From Batillaria attramentaria (taxonomy: Eukaryota > Mollusca > Gastropoda > Batillariidae): a stretch of DNA of 64,000 nucleotides. The stretch is from the NCBI GenBank assembly GCA_018292915.2, contig JACVVK020000527.1, positions 148,501 to 212,500 on the forward strand, given 5' to 3'. Below are positions 1-10,873 of the stretch, piece after piece (positions within the stretch are counted from its first letter, which is position 1; each line of letters starts with the position of its first letter). Under the pieces are notes generated by a model. The model saw only the letters and a list, made by a program, of their open reading frames with translations, was not told the DNA's origin and made no database searches. Made by a program: the position numbers and the translations under genes.

Positions 1-146
1 TCCGCGTATTGCACTTTGTGGATTCCCGGTGTTTCACGTGTTGCCAGATTAGGTTCGTCCTTTGAGTTTGCTGTCATTTAGTTACTTAGTTGATGTAGTT
101 GAAGCTTAACGCCGCGCAAGCAACAAAGACTGTACATAGAGTTGTT

Positions 147-444
147 GTTATATACAGTGCACTCTGACAATGTATCATATCATATCACAACTGTGTTATA
201 TACAGTGCACTCTGACAATGTATCATATCATATCACAACTGTGTTATATACAGTGCACTCTGACAATGTATCATATCATATTACAACTGTGTTATATACA
301 GTGCACTCTGACAATGTATCATATCATATCACAACTGTGTTATATACAGTGCACTCTGACAATGTATCATATCATATCATATCACAACTGTGTTATATAC
401 AGTGCACTCTGACAATGTATCATATCATATCACAACTGTGTTAC
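147..444. repeat. 48-bp minisatellite, about 6 copies
   Basis: Units beginning GTTATATACAGTGCACTCTG recur every 48 bp at 147, 195, 243, 291 and 339. The unit starting at 339 is 53 bp because of an extra ATATC/ATCAT step. Copies are almost identical, which suggests recent expansion. The unit is a multiple of three, so open frames through it are an artefact of the repeat. Confidence 0.95.
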
Positions 445-842
445 ACAGCGACTTTGTGATTGATACTGCAGTCAGTTTGGTGCTGTTGTAACGTCCCACT
501 AGCTTTAACATACAAATATCGTCATAATTATTGTTGTTTTAGGGTTTTCTTGTGTGCTTTCAGTACAATTCTTAGTATGAACTGCGTGCGGCATACAAAC
601 TGCAGAAAGATTTTGTTCGGATTGCCTACCAATATCTCTAAAATATTTTAATTAGAATATTGTTTAACCAACATATTATTACTGGATTTTGATATAATCA
701 TATGCCAACGGTTTCATTTAATCTGTATAACATTTCGTGTAAATATTCTAATAGAACTCTTTTTATCCCATTTACAATTCTCATTTTCACTCGGAGCGTG
801 TACATAATATACTGTTAACTGGAAATACACTTTCTTTAACAA

Positions 843-843
<1 letters not shown>
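445..843. other. AT-rich intergenic stretch with no recognised feature
   Basis: No coding potential, RNA gene or clear repeat was seen between the 48-bp minisatellite and the TG microsatellite. Confidence 0.5.
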
Positions 844-915
<72 letters not shown>

Positions 916-981
916 ACCACCATTGTTTGTAAAGAAAACTACATTGATAACAGCGGCCATTATATACACCAAACCCACATG

Positions 982-1035
<54 letters not shown>
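844..1035. repeat. (TG)n and (CA)n microsatellites facing each other
   Basis: An uninterrupted TG run (844-912) is followed, 70 bp later, by a CA run (983-1035). The two runs are complementary, so the strand can fold into a long hairpin with a 70-nt loop. Translated Cys-Val and His-Thr frames here are not genes. Confidence 0.95.
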
Positions 1036-1037
<2 letters not shown>

Positions 1038-1277
1038 TGACCTGTAACACACAGGTATGATTTCAAGCAGAACACCGGAGAAGCATGTCCCTAGATATTC
1101 ACCGCGATAATCGTCTCTACTCAGCATATGTTGTTTGCACTGATACTGATAGACTATGAGGCGACTTTTTTTCTGGTACAATTCGACACTTGATCATTGC
1201 CTGGACATAAGGACGAACTGGGACTCGCTACCGAGTGCGTCTGACACGGTCAGTGTCGTATGATTTTGGTGATGCTG

Positions 1278-2045
1278 TGTTGTCAGTCGCTGGCGATGCG
1301 GTACTCGGGTGTTCTTATCAGTCGCTAGCGAACTGGTATGCGCTATATAAATATTCTATTATTATCATTATTACCTTGTCAGTCGCTGGCGATGTGGTAC
1401 GCGGTGTACCTTGGTAGTCGCTGGCGATGCGGTACACGCCGTATCTTGTCAGTCGCTAGCGATGTAATACGCGGTGTATCTTGGAAGTCGCAGGCGATGT
1501 GATACGCAGTGTATCTTTTTAGTTGCAGGCGATGTGGTACGCGCTGTATCTTGGTAGTCGCAGACAATGTGGTACGCGGGTGTTCGTATCAGTCGCTAGC
1601 GATGTGGTACGTGGTGTATCTTGTCAGTCGCATGCGATGTGGTACGCGGTGTATCTTGTCAGTCGCAGGCGATATGGTACGCGGTGTATCTTGTCAGTCG
1701 CAGGCGATATGGTACGCGGTGTATCTTGTCAGTCGCAGGCGATATGGTACGCGGTGTATCTTGTCAGTCGCAGGCGATATGGTACGCGGTGTATCTTGTC
1801 AGTCGCAGGCGATATGGTACGCGGTGTATCTTGTCAGTCGCAGGCGATATGGTACGCGGTGTATCTTGTCAGTCGCAGGCGATATGGTACGCGGTGTATC
1901 TTGTCAGTCGCAGGCGATATGGTACGCGGTGTATCTTGTTAGTCGCAGGCGATGTGGTACACGGTGTATCTTGTCAGTCGCAGGCGATATGGTACGCGGT
2001 GTATCTTGTTAGTCGCCTGCAATGTGGTACGCGCTGTATCTTGTG
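1278..2045. repeat. 35-bp minisatellite
   Basis: The unit contains GGTACGCGGTGTATCTTG and CAGTCGCAGGCGATATGG and recurs every 35 bp (for example 1681, 1716, 1751). Copies in the middle (about 1650-1940) are nearly identical. Those before about 1600 and the last two are diverged. Because 35 is not a multiple of 3, all three frames stay open for long stretches, giving spurious open frames of 139-190 codons. Confidence 0.95.
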
Positions 2046-2159
2046 GCGTAGTATGCAGAGTGCCCAGTCATCAGCGACAGCTATCATGGCTAACGCTTGG
2101 TATGCTGTTCCATGGTACTTAATTAAGACCATACTTCAGCGCACATTATCCGTCTCTTT

Positions 2160-2250
2160 TGAGGCGCCGCAAGGGTGGAGGACGAAACAGTAAAAGCCTG
2201 GTGCTACTATGTGCTACTTTATGTGCAAACTTCCATCCTACTACGCGTGA
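2160..2250 (+). repeat. Dispersed repeat of the GGCGCCGCAGGG family, copy 1
   Basis: The block GAGGCGCCGCAAGGGTGGAG, followed by GACGAAACAGTAAAAGCCTG and a GTGCTACTTTATG stretch, recurs at about 43295-43385 and 44130-44222. It is non-coding; its class is unknown. Confidence 0.6.
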
Positions 2251-2326
2251 ACCACTATGCCAAATGCCCTGTCGCCAGTGAAAACAGTACGAAAGTGACC
2301 ATTGCACCCGTACTAGGCCGGGCCAA

Positions 2327-3062
2327 TGGACGGCTCCACTCCTGTCAACCAAAAGGGTCGAGGTCCCAGAATTCAGCCAATCGCGTCCCCTGGCATAATG
2401 ATCACAACGCATGGCATGGTCTGGCAAACGTTTTGCCGGACACTACGACAAATGAAACACATGTCGTGCGATATGACTGAAGCAAGGAAAGACAGCAGTA
2501 AGGCCATTGACATCATCTGAGGAAAGAGGCCATTACACCAATCTCTTTCATCTTGAAATCGCCCCCTTTTCCCAAACAATGACGTCATGGGCGTGCTGCG
2601 TTTTGCCAAGGTACGTTAAGGCCGTTCTTAACCGGGCGGACTTTTGGTTGGCAAACTAGGTTCGAGGAGTACGGCGAACTAGGTTCGCGCACGTTGTTTC
2701 TTAACCGACCAAATACTTGTGCGCAAACCCTGGTTCGAAAGGTTCGCCGAACTAGGTTCGAGGTCTGCACAGCGTGTCGTGGGAACCCTCGCGATCCTTT
2801 GGCCGATCCTGCGCTCTGATTGGTTGCTCGGGGAGAGCTGTTGTGCGCATGTACAAAGTTGAGGAAAATGGCGGACGGCATGGCGGCTATCGACTCACAT
2901 GACATTTCCCTCTCTTGCGCTCTTTTCCTCTTTTCTCCTCTTCCTCGGCTTCCAAGAGTTCACTCAAAACGATCACTACCGCAAATGCCTGGTCGTCTCG
3001 ATCTACGAAGGCGGCCATTTTGGTTGTTTACGATTGGCTTTGGCCCCGGGGCTTGCCGAGTT
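2327..3062. repeat. Dispersed repeat split by a foldback element
   Basis: The left part (2327-2613, from the CTCCACTCCTGTCAA block to TGACGTCATGGGCG and TTTTGCCAA) matches 20447-20702. The right part (TGGCCCCGGGGCTTGCCGAG, 3042-3061) matches the sequence near 20727-20746. Between them, copy 1 carries the inverted-repeat element at 2614-3040, whereas copy 2 has only about 30 bp. Copy 2 therefore looks like an empty site. Confidence 0.65.
2614..3040 (-). mobile_element. Non-autonomous foldback DNA element (copy 1, one end degraded)
   Basis: The left end TTAAGGCCGTTCTTAACCGG and the following 230 bp are the reverse complement of the right half of the element at 19751-20216. A later block, TCGATCTACGAAGGCGGCCA, matches its middle. 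The second terminal repeat is not recognisable. There is no transposase, so any movement depended on another element. Confidence 0.6.
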
Positions 3063-4200
3063 GTTTCAGGAGCATGTTGACACAAGCTCAGTTGCTCCGG
3101 GGAATAGACTCACACTTACCCGACTCACATAACACCGTGTTCTCACGCCCCGTCTCTTCGCCTTATGGCAGTTTTATCATTTTACGACCCTGCTCGGCCC
3201 ATACGCCGGTAACCATCTGAGCGGGCACCGGCCATTGTTTTATTTTAGACACGTGATGAGCATTGGTGGAAACAAAGGGACGTCATAAATCTTACTGGCC
3301 GCTTACAACACTCGGCGTCAGCGCAGGCCCCTTAGCACATCTACTCTTTACGGTACTTGTGGTCAGTATTGTCAGGGGCAGATTTGGAATAGTTGAACAG
3401 TGCTGACCTCTGTCTGGTAACTCTTACGAATTCGAGTCCGACACCCTCCTGCCCGCTATACAAAAAGACTTGCTGAAACAACAACAACAAAAAACAAACA
3501 ACATCACTGCACACCGCCTAAGTGGTAGTGTTCAGACTCCGCAGTGAACACAACAGACTGAAAAAGCATCTGTATATAATGTATACAATTATATGTGCTT
3601 ATGTAGACGAACTAGATATACATGTATACATGTAGATATGGTCTGTTTAGACTGAAACATGCAATCTTGCTGTGGAACACTCCTCCTTGCAAGTGTAGAA
3701 TAGTGAACAGGTGGAATGGAGTGTATGCGTGCGTGTGTGTGTGTGTGTATGTGTGTGCGTAAGTGTGCTCCTGAATGAATCATATGTGGCTCGATGTTGG
3801 ATTGTATCCAGGCCTCTACAATACAACTGTACTCTGTTTCTGCTAAGTATGGAATGCACACTTACCACTGTCTTGTTGTGTATAGTTATGTCCTATATTG
3901 TAATGTCGCTGTCACTATAATGTATATGACTAAAACAGAATTTAAAAAAAAAAGAAAAGAAAAAGCACCTGTACCGCAAACTGAAACTGGCTACAACTCC
4001 CCTCTGACCGTGTGGCCATGCCGAGCAGACCGGACAACACAACAAACAAACAAACAACAACAAAACCCAAAACGTATTCAAGGCATGAAACCAACCGTGA
4101 TGTAACTTTCAAAAGGCACAAAGAAATCGTCAGAGAGGAAGTTACAGCAATCACGTCAGTAATCTGAAAATTGCAACAACTTGGTAATGTAATGTCTTTG
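3063..4200. other. Intergenic sequence, no gene recognised
   Basis: Holds a short GT-rich tract (about 3725-3760) and A-rich runs near 3940-3965 and 4040-4070. No exon-like segment, RNA gene or clear mobile element was recognised. Confidence 0.5.
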
Positions 4201-4203
4201 TTA

Positions 4204-4364
4204 GCATTTATTCCCCATCAAGCTGTGGGATACCGACATAAATTATCAATGTGGTAACACATACCGATATTTTAATCCAAGACGCAAATCAAAAGCGAAG
4301 GGGTTGACTGCGTCTTGGATCGAAATACGAGTCGGTATACCACAGCTTGATGGGGTGTAAATGC
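4204..4364. mobile_element. MITE-like foldback element, 161 bp
   Basis: The left end GCATTTATTCCCCATCAAGC and the reverse complement of the right end, GCATTTACACCCCATCAAGC, form a terminal inverted repeat of about 33 bp with only a few mismatches. A second inverted pair (ATCCAAGACGCA near 4276 and TGCGTCTTGGAT near 4309) makes almost the whole element self-complementary. It has no coding capacity. Confidence 0.8.
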
Positions 4365-5480
4365 TTTATCGTCCTTTTTGGGGGGTAATTTATGGTATAT
4401 TTTGAACGTTTATCCTGGTAAAAACTGACAGTCGACACTAAATTGTTTCAAAGTCAAAGTCAGTGTCATACAAGTTTATTTCTGTAGCCCCTTCTGGGTT
4501 GAGGGGGAAATACAGAAAAATATCAGAGCGAACGTGAACACTCTGAATATAGGAAATTACAACTATACAAAGGGTAAGATTAAAACACATAAAGAGTACA
4601 AACACTGAAAAAGTACACAAATTCAGGCATGAACAACACATTAGAGAGACAAAGACTATTTGCGAAATATACAAGTCCACTTTACTGGTTTTGATCAACT
4701 TGGCAACGTTCAGTATTGCTTTTTTGACATTTCCACCAAAAGGACGTCTAGACACTATACAAGCAGACTACATGTACCAGTACGCGGTAGACATCCCAGT
4801 TTGTCCGGACCTTCTCAGGCGTAAGGACACAAATTGACCGTGAGGTCGTGTTTGGTGTTTATTTGAGGTACCCTGTTTGGCGAGTGCGCTTGTCTATGGT
4901 GGTTTTTATTGTCATGAAGAAGCGTGATTTTTTAGTGTTTTTTGTGTTATGTAGGTCAAGGTGCATGCCAGGCGGTCGCAGAAAGAGGCAGCTGCCAGTG
5001 AAGCTGGGACTTTTTGCGCAGAGGTCGAACACATGTGACGCAAGCGGATTTGTGCGAACTGGCTCTCTGGCCTAAAGAGAAAGTAGACGTGCGTTACTCT
5101 AGTAAGGCCTGAGCGGAAAGAAGACATTCATTTTGTTTAACTCCTGTCAGGTGCGTGCCTTTGAATGGTCTGTTCATGGTAGTAATTGTTTCTAGATTGA
5201 AGGCCAGTAGGGAATATGCGGGCATTTTGAGGGCCTGTGTATTTGTGTCCTTCGGCCTCAAGAAGATTTCCACCGAGGGGTGTAATGTAAGCTAAGAGGA
5301 CAATGCTGATGAACATCCTCCACAGGCTCAAGGCCTTCTTCCAGTGACCTCTACGTGATCCTCTGTAACGCAAGCTAGGTATCGTCAAAGAGGAACAGAC
5401 ACAAAATCCCCCCCCCCCCCCCCCAAAAAAAAAAGGCTCCCTAGACGGGATTCGAGCTCGACCAAGTCCAACGTCCTTCG
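4365..5480. other. Intergenic sequence, no gene recognised
   Basis: No supported gene. The segment contains a C-run followed by an A-run (about 5408-5432). Short open frames here have no recognisable product. Confidence 0.5.
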
Positions 5481-5880
5481 GTCCCCGAGTGTCGTGGTTA
5501 GCACTTCGGACCATGGACCGGGAGACCCGGGTTCGAATCCCACCCGAGGCAAGCGGGATTTTTCCTGCCCAGGTCGGCTCGTACCTAGAACGGGTGTGCT
5601 ATGGGCCCAGTGGGGAGGCTGTTGCCACACAGCCGAGATTCACCCACTTCACGGGTGCGACTTTGGGGGTGCTTCCCTTGGTATGACACGTCTTATGATG
5701 TGGATGATTACACGGCCGGCATCGCAGGTGACGTAGTTCCCCGGCCTGGTTAACGCCGGGACACGAAGCGTGGAATGCGGCCCTGTCCCGCAGCCCCAAA
5801 CCACACAGACCTCCATAGCATCATCTTACCATCATCTTCATATCCATCATCATTCATAAAAAAATTGAGTTGGGGCAGCC
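5481..5880 (+). mobile_element. tRNA-derived SINE, family B, copy 1
   Basis: The tRNA-like head has a box-A-like GTGGTTAGCACTTCGG segment and a box-B GGTTCGAATCCC. A body follows with conserved blocks GGGTGTGCTATGGGCCCA, GGTGCGACTTTGGGGGTGC and GCGGCCCTGTCCCGCAG, ending at GTTGGGGCAG before an A/C-rich tail. It is related to copies at 6867-7360, 18640-19127 and 23341-23703. Confidence 0.85.
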
Positions 5881-6080
5881 AAAAAACAAAACCCCCCAAA
5901 AAACCCAACACCCCCCCCCCCCAAAAAAAAAAACAAAAACAAAAAACAAACAACAACAACAAAAAAACAACAAACAAAACAACGAAAAACCCCAACCAAA
6001 CAAACAACAACAACAACAACAACAAAGAAAAAAGATAAAGAAAAAAGAGAGAGAAAAAACAAAAAAAAAAAAAGAAAGTC
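5881..6080. repeat. A/C-rich low-complexity tract
   Basis: Long runs of AAC, CAA and polyA with a C15-type run near 5911-5922. It directly follows SINE B copy 1 and is probably its expanded A-rich tail. It is not coding. Confidence 0.8.
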
Positions 6081-6866
6081 CAACGTCATGCCATTCTGCT
6101 ATTCCGGCTCCCCTAATCTATTGTGATTTGTAGATGTGACCCACACAGTGTAAGAACGTTGTCACTGCCCGCACCAGACCTGGAGTGGCGTTACTGAATC
6201 GGCAATAAACATGTACTTATGTGTCTACATCTACTTGAGGGAAAGTGGAGTGTGAGAAATAAAACTGACACCACTGTGTTGGTCGGTACTTTATGTACTG
6301 TACTGTTTAGCCTCTGTCTCTGGTCGAGAAGTCTTTGCCTCCCCCCCCCCTCCCACCTCGTCCCCCTCCAATTCTCCGCAAAATACGCCCCCCCCTCCCC
6401 CCGGCCCACCCCCCTCCCACTCCTGCCGTTCACTGAAAGTAGCTAACAAACAAATAAACAAACTAAAACGAAGACAACAGCAACATTAACAAACAAACAA
6501 ACAAACAAACAAACAAACAAACAAACAAGTAGAAGGACAATGGGTGTACTGACATAATATAGGTAATATAGTAAGAAATCCCTCCGAAGCTTGGTGAAAC
6601 GGCCAAGGCACATGCGCACCTATGATCAACCAACGGTCATTACAGCCGAGGCCTCTTCCACAGATCATCTGCTTAATTCGACAGTTTCAGTTAAGACAGT
6701 TTTACATGCATTGACTGCTTTTCTCAAAACAGCTTGTGTACCCAGAATAGTATGTACAATTCTTGTCGGTCTGGAACTCGCGTAGATTAATATCTCGGAT
6801 CTTCGGTAATTTCCGTTACGTAACTGGCCAGCTTATTTTGGAATTAATTTAGAATCGAGATTTTTT
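6081..6866. other. Intergenic sequence with C-rich and (AAAC)n tracts
   Basis: Contains a C-rich pyrimidine tract (about 6340-6425) and an (AAAC)n microsatellite (about 6490-6528). No gene is recognised. Confidence 0.6.
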
Positions 6867-7360
6867 TTCTGCCCCAACTCTTTGCAAGCGCCAGTGGTTT
6901 TCCTCCCAGGTCTAAGTGGAATCCACGGAGGGCTCGAAAGCTGGGGCATTTTTTAAAATTATTTTTTAAAAATTATACATGATGATGGAGATGAGGATGA
7001 TGGTAAGATGATGCTATTGAGGTCCGTGTGGTTTGGGACTGCGGGACAGGGCCGCATTCCACGCTTCCTGTCATAAATAACCATTAACTAGGCCCGGGAA
7101 TTAGGGCAGCTGCGGTGCCGGTCGTGTAATCATCCGCATCATAAGACGTGTTATACCAAGGGAAGCACCCCCAAAGTCGCACCCGTGAGGTGGGTGAATC
7201 TCGGCTGTGTGGCAACAGTTTCCCCATTGGGCCCATAGCACACCCGCTCTTGGTAGGAGCCGACCTAGGTAGGAAAAATCCCGCTTGCCTTGGCTGGGAC
7301 TCGAACCCGGGTCTCCCGGTCCATGGTCCGAAGTGCTAACCACTACACTACGGGGATCCG
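6867..7360 (-). mobile_element. tRNA-derived SINE, family B, copy 2
   Basis: Reverse orientation: it begins with a T-run (the A tail) and CTGCCCCAACTCTTTGC, and ends with the tRNA-like head (GGGACTCGAACCCGG, then GTGCTAACCACTACACTACG). It is nearly full length, about 490 bp. Confidence 0.85.
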
Positions 7361-8507
7361 TAGAATCGAGATATTTGATATTAAATTCTGAGGGTGCTTC
7401 ATCCGGGGACTTCGGACTTACAGACAAAATAATATGACTTTCCGATAACGGGATGCGCACACGAATGACAGGCCTGTCGAAGAGGCCACGATATTCAGAG
7501 GTTGATAGGGACATATGACGTCATCATAGCCGTCTGCAGCGTAGGCATTGCACTTTTGCAGACGACAGTTTCTCACTTTGCTGTGACAGTGGCAACACTG
7601 ATGCTGTCCTAGTCAGGTGCATTACAGGTGTGTGTAATTTCTTCTGCAATATTCTGATGGCTACAAGGACGTGTTACAGCATTGATAATCTGTGATATTA
7701 CCTCTGAGGTGAGTGTAATATATTCAGTAATTTTCGTATTCATGCAACGACGTGTTGCCGCATGATGATCTTTGCCATTACCTTCCAGGTGAGTATAATT
7801 TATCCTGTAATATTCTGATTCCTGCAAGAACGTGTTTTTGTATTGATAATCTTTGGTATTACACCTCTGAGGTGAGTGTAATTTATTCTGTAATTTTCTT
7901 ATTCATGCATTGACGTGTTACAGCATTGACAATATTTGACATTACCCCTGACCGTGGTTATGATCGTAAATGTTTGTCAGTAAATAATAATAATAATAAT
8001 AATTTCATTTATAAAGCGCATATTCAAGCGCTAAAGCGCTAAAGCAAAATAAACAGACAAAAAAACAGAAAAAGAAATGAGACATTAAGCAATAACAAGA
8101 AATTACTCCAGAATGACAAAACTGAAAGATCGACCGAACAGTCTGTAACTTGAGTTGCTATCGAGCGTGTTTTTACACAACCATTTTGTTGATTTTTCAT
8201 CTGAGTTGACATGAACTTCGCAAAATTTTATTTTCGTGAAGTAACCAGACAAGGACTGTCTTCAGCCACTCTGACCTTGTATACAGCAAATACAACAACG
8301 ACGACGACACCACCACCACCACCACCACCACCACCACCAACAACAACAACAACCGTCTGAATCTTTGAGCTAACGGCTGTATTAGCTTCACTGTCCAGTT
8401 TTATCAGCACAACCACGACCACCACAGCTACTACCACAACCAACGCTATTAACGACAGCAGCAGCCACAACTCAACAAAAGCAACAATATCAACTACAAC
8501 AATAAGA
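7361..8507. other. Upstream region of the first SLC5 gene, no gene recognised
   Basis: Contains a loosely repeated AT-rich motif (GGTGAGTGTAAT(T/A)TATTCTGTAAT at about 7705, 7788, 7870), an (AAT)n tract with TATAAAGCGC (7984-8045, like the 3' ends of the LINEs seen elsewhere) and a (CCA)n tract (about 8308-8340). No exon is supported. Confidence 0.5.
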
Positions 8508-8725
8508 AACAGAAGTATAAAAAAGTATAATAGAAGTAGGAAACAGAACAACAAAAGTAGGAAACAGAACAGCAGAAGTAGAACAAATAACAACAGAAGT
8601 AGAGAAAAGAACAACAGAAGTACGAAACAGAACAACAGAAGTTGAAAACAGATATCAGAAGTAGGAAAAATAACAAGTAGGAAACAGAACAACAGAAGTA
8701 GCAAAAAGAACAGCAGAAGCTGAAT
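8508..8725. repeat. 21-bp purine-rich minisatellite just upstream of the SLC5 start codon
   Basis: Variants of GTAGGAAACAGAACAACAGA recur about ten times with a 21-bp period, ending about 115 bp before the ATG. It may lie in the 5' UTR or promoter. The 214-codon minus-strand open frame across it is a by-product of the 21-bp period. Confidence 0.85.
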
Positions 8726-8841
8726 TAGCAGCAACAACAGCAGGAAGAAGGGAAAGTTAGAAAAGAAAAAAAAAAAAAGAACAACAACTACCACCTCCAA
8801 CTTTACCATCACCATCATCAGCATCACCACCACCAACAACC

Positions 8842-9186
8842 ATGGAAGAAGAACAGCGTCATTTCCAAGCATGGGATTACGTTCTCTTCGCCCTGATGCT
8901 GCTAGTGTCCGCTGGCATCGGGATTTTCTACGGCTGTCGCGGAAGCAAGCAACGCACCACCAAGGAATTCCTCTTGGCCAACAGAAGCATGAGTATCATT
9001 CCGGTCGCCATTTCCATCCTGGTCTCCTTCATGTCGGCCATTTTGATTCTGGGCACACCGGCCGAGATGTACATGAGCGGGACGGAGTATTTTGTGTACG
9101 TGTTCGGGATCTGCTTCGCTATCATCATTGCCGCCCTCGTTTTCGTTCCGCTGCTGTATCCGCTCAGGATGACGAGCAGTTTTGAG
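8842..9186 (+). CDS. SLC5 gene 1, exon 1
   Basis: Residues 1-115: start codon, first two or three membrane helices and the motif FMSAILILGTPAEMY. It ends after GAG at a GTTCGT donor, which is weaker than the other donors of this gene. Phase 0. Confidence 0.9.
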
Positions 9187-10241
9187 GTTCGTCACTAGGA
9201 TAGTTGGTTGGTCGCTAGGGCGGTTTGTGTGGGTGGTGGGTTGGTGGGTTGATGAGGGTTTTTTTGTGGTATAGCTAGTGGTTTGGCTTGTTGGTGGGTT
9301 GGTTGGTGGATTGCATGTTTGGTGGTTTGGTTTGTTGGTGGGTTGGCTGGTGGATTGCGTGTTTGGTGGTTTGATTAGCTGGTGAGTTAGCTGAGTTGTA
9401 AATTGATTAACTGGTTGAATGGTTGGTTGGTTAGTTGAGTTGTAGATTGATTGACTTGTTGGTTGGTTGGTTAGCTGGTGGGACGGTTGGTTGATAATGA
9501 TAATAATAATGAGGATTTCTATAGCGCCTTATCTCCGAAGCCTGGGCTCTAGGCGCTTTGCAAATAAATGTATACAAAAAGGTGATAAATAAAGACATAG
9601 CAGAATAATAGATAAATAATCAACTAAATAAATGCGAATAAAAGCGTACATACATAGATACATACACTACATACATATAGTCACACATACAGTCAGTCTT
9701 GATGGCTTGGTTGGTTGTCTGATTGATTTGAAGGTTGGCTAGCTGGTTGTTTTATTGGTTTGTTAATTACCTGATTAGCTGGTTGATTAATTGGTTGCTT
9801 GGTTGCGGGTATGACGTTCCATTCTGGCACAGACAAAGTAATACCAAAGACGAGAAAAAGTTAATGGTTGTAGTTTAGAGGTGCGTATACAACAAATACT
9901 TTTCTGCCCTTGGTGGCAAATTCACACTGTGATTTATCTCCCACTTGATCGTGTCTTTTACAAAGCGCAGTACCTGGAGAGGCGCTTCAACTCGAGGGCG
10001 GCTAAACTAACAGGAACCATCATCATGATCGTTCAACAGGTAAAGTATATCACCCACAACTCCTCTAGCACTCACACGAGAGAGAGAGAGAGAGAGAGAG
10101 AACAAACGAACAAACGAGCGAACGAACGTAGAAACGTTATATGACAACGGCTGTGATTTGACATGAATGAATAGCCAGTTTCCAACTATTCGTGTCAAGG
10201 AGCACAGTGCAGGATATAAAATCAAAGGCTTTTCTTAAATC

Positions 10242-10281
<40 letters not shown>

Positions 10282-10355
10282 GAAAAAAAAAAACAAAAAA
10301 AACCAAACCTTTATTACAAGAACAGAAGATTTGATACAAAGTTCTGTGTTCGATC

Positions 10356-10406
<51 letters not shown>

Positions 10407-10837
10407 CGTTGGGACGAGGACTACGAGAGGTGTAAAACACACTTAAAGTAGACTACAGGTACCTTGTTTTTACTATACACAGATCCTGTACATGGGCATT
10501 GCATCGTTCGCGCCTTCAACAGCTTTGGAAGCAGGTGAGTTATCTGCCAAACGTTTTTGTATGCTACTAGAAGAATGCTGCAGTCTCTCCACTTCCAATG
10601 ATCTTAGTGCATCGCTGCTTATATGCAACAAACAGACAAACAAACTAACAAACGAGAATCGAGCACTTCTGTTTCTCTGTGAATGGGAAAAAAGCTGAAT
10701 TTCAACGGTTCTGGTTTCCATACAATGCCTTAGTCTCAGACGTTTACAACAAAAACCCTATTCACTCTCTCATGCAGTGGTTTCCATTGGGCCGTTCTGT
10801 GCATTGTAACATAGTTCCCCATGTGAAGGCTGCAGAG

Positions 10838-10873
<36 letters not shown>

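Noticed and set aside
142..459. Open frame of 105 codons at the left end
   Set aside because: It is the translation of the 48-bp minisatellite, whose unit is a multiple of three.
836..1181. Cys-Val and His-Thr open frames here and at many other places
   Set aside because: They are translations of TG/CA microsatellites.
1509..2193. Overlapping open frames of 139-190 codons with repeated SVAGDMVRGVSC-like peptides
   Set aside because: The 35-bp unit cycles through all three frames; there is no splice or domain evidence.
2585..3220. Open frames on both strands of about 80-105 codons
   Set aside because: They fall in the foldback element, whose inverted repeats create open frames on both strands.
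5481..5560. tRNA gene (GTGGTTAGCAC and GGTTCGAATCCC)
   Set aside because: Head of SINE family B, present in four copies with the same body.
8228..8872. 214-codon minus-strand frame rich in Leu/Val/Phe
   Set aside because: Product of the 21-bp purine-rich repeat and a CCA tract, antisense to the SLC5 5' region. It is low complexity, not a membrane protein.
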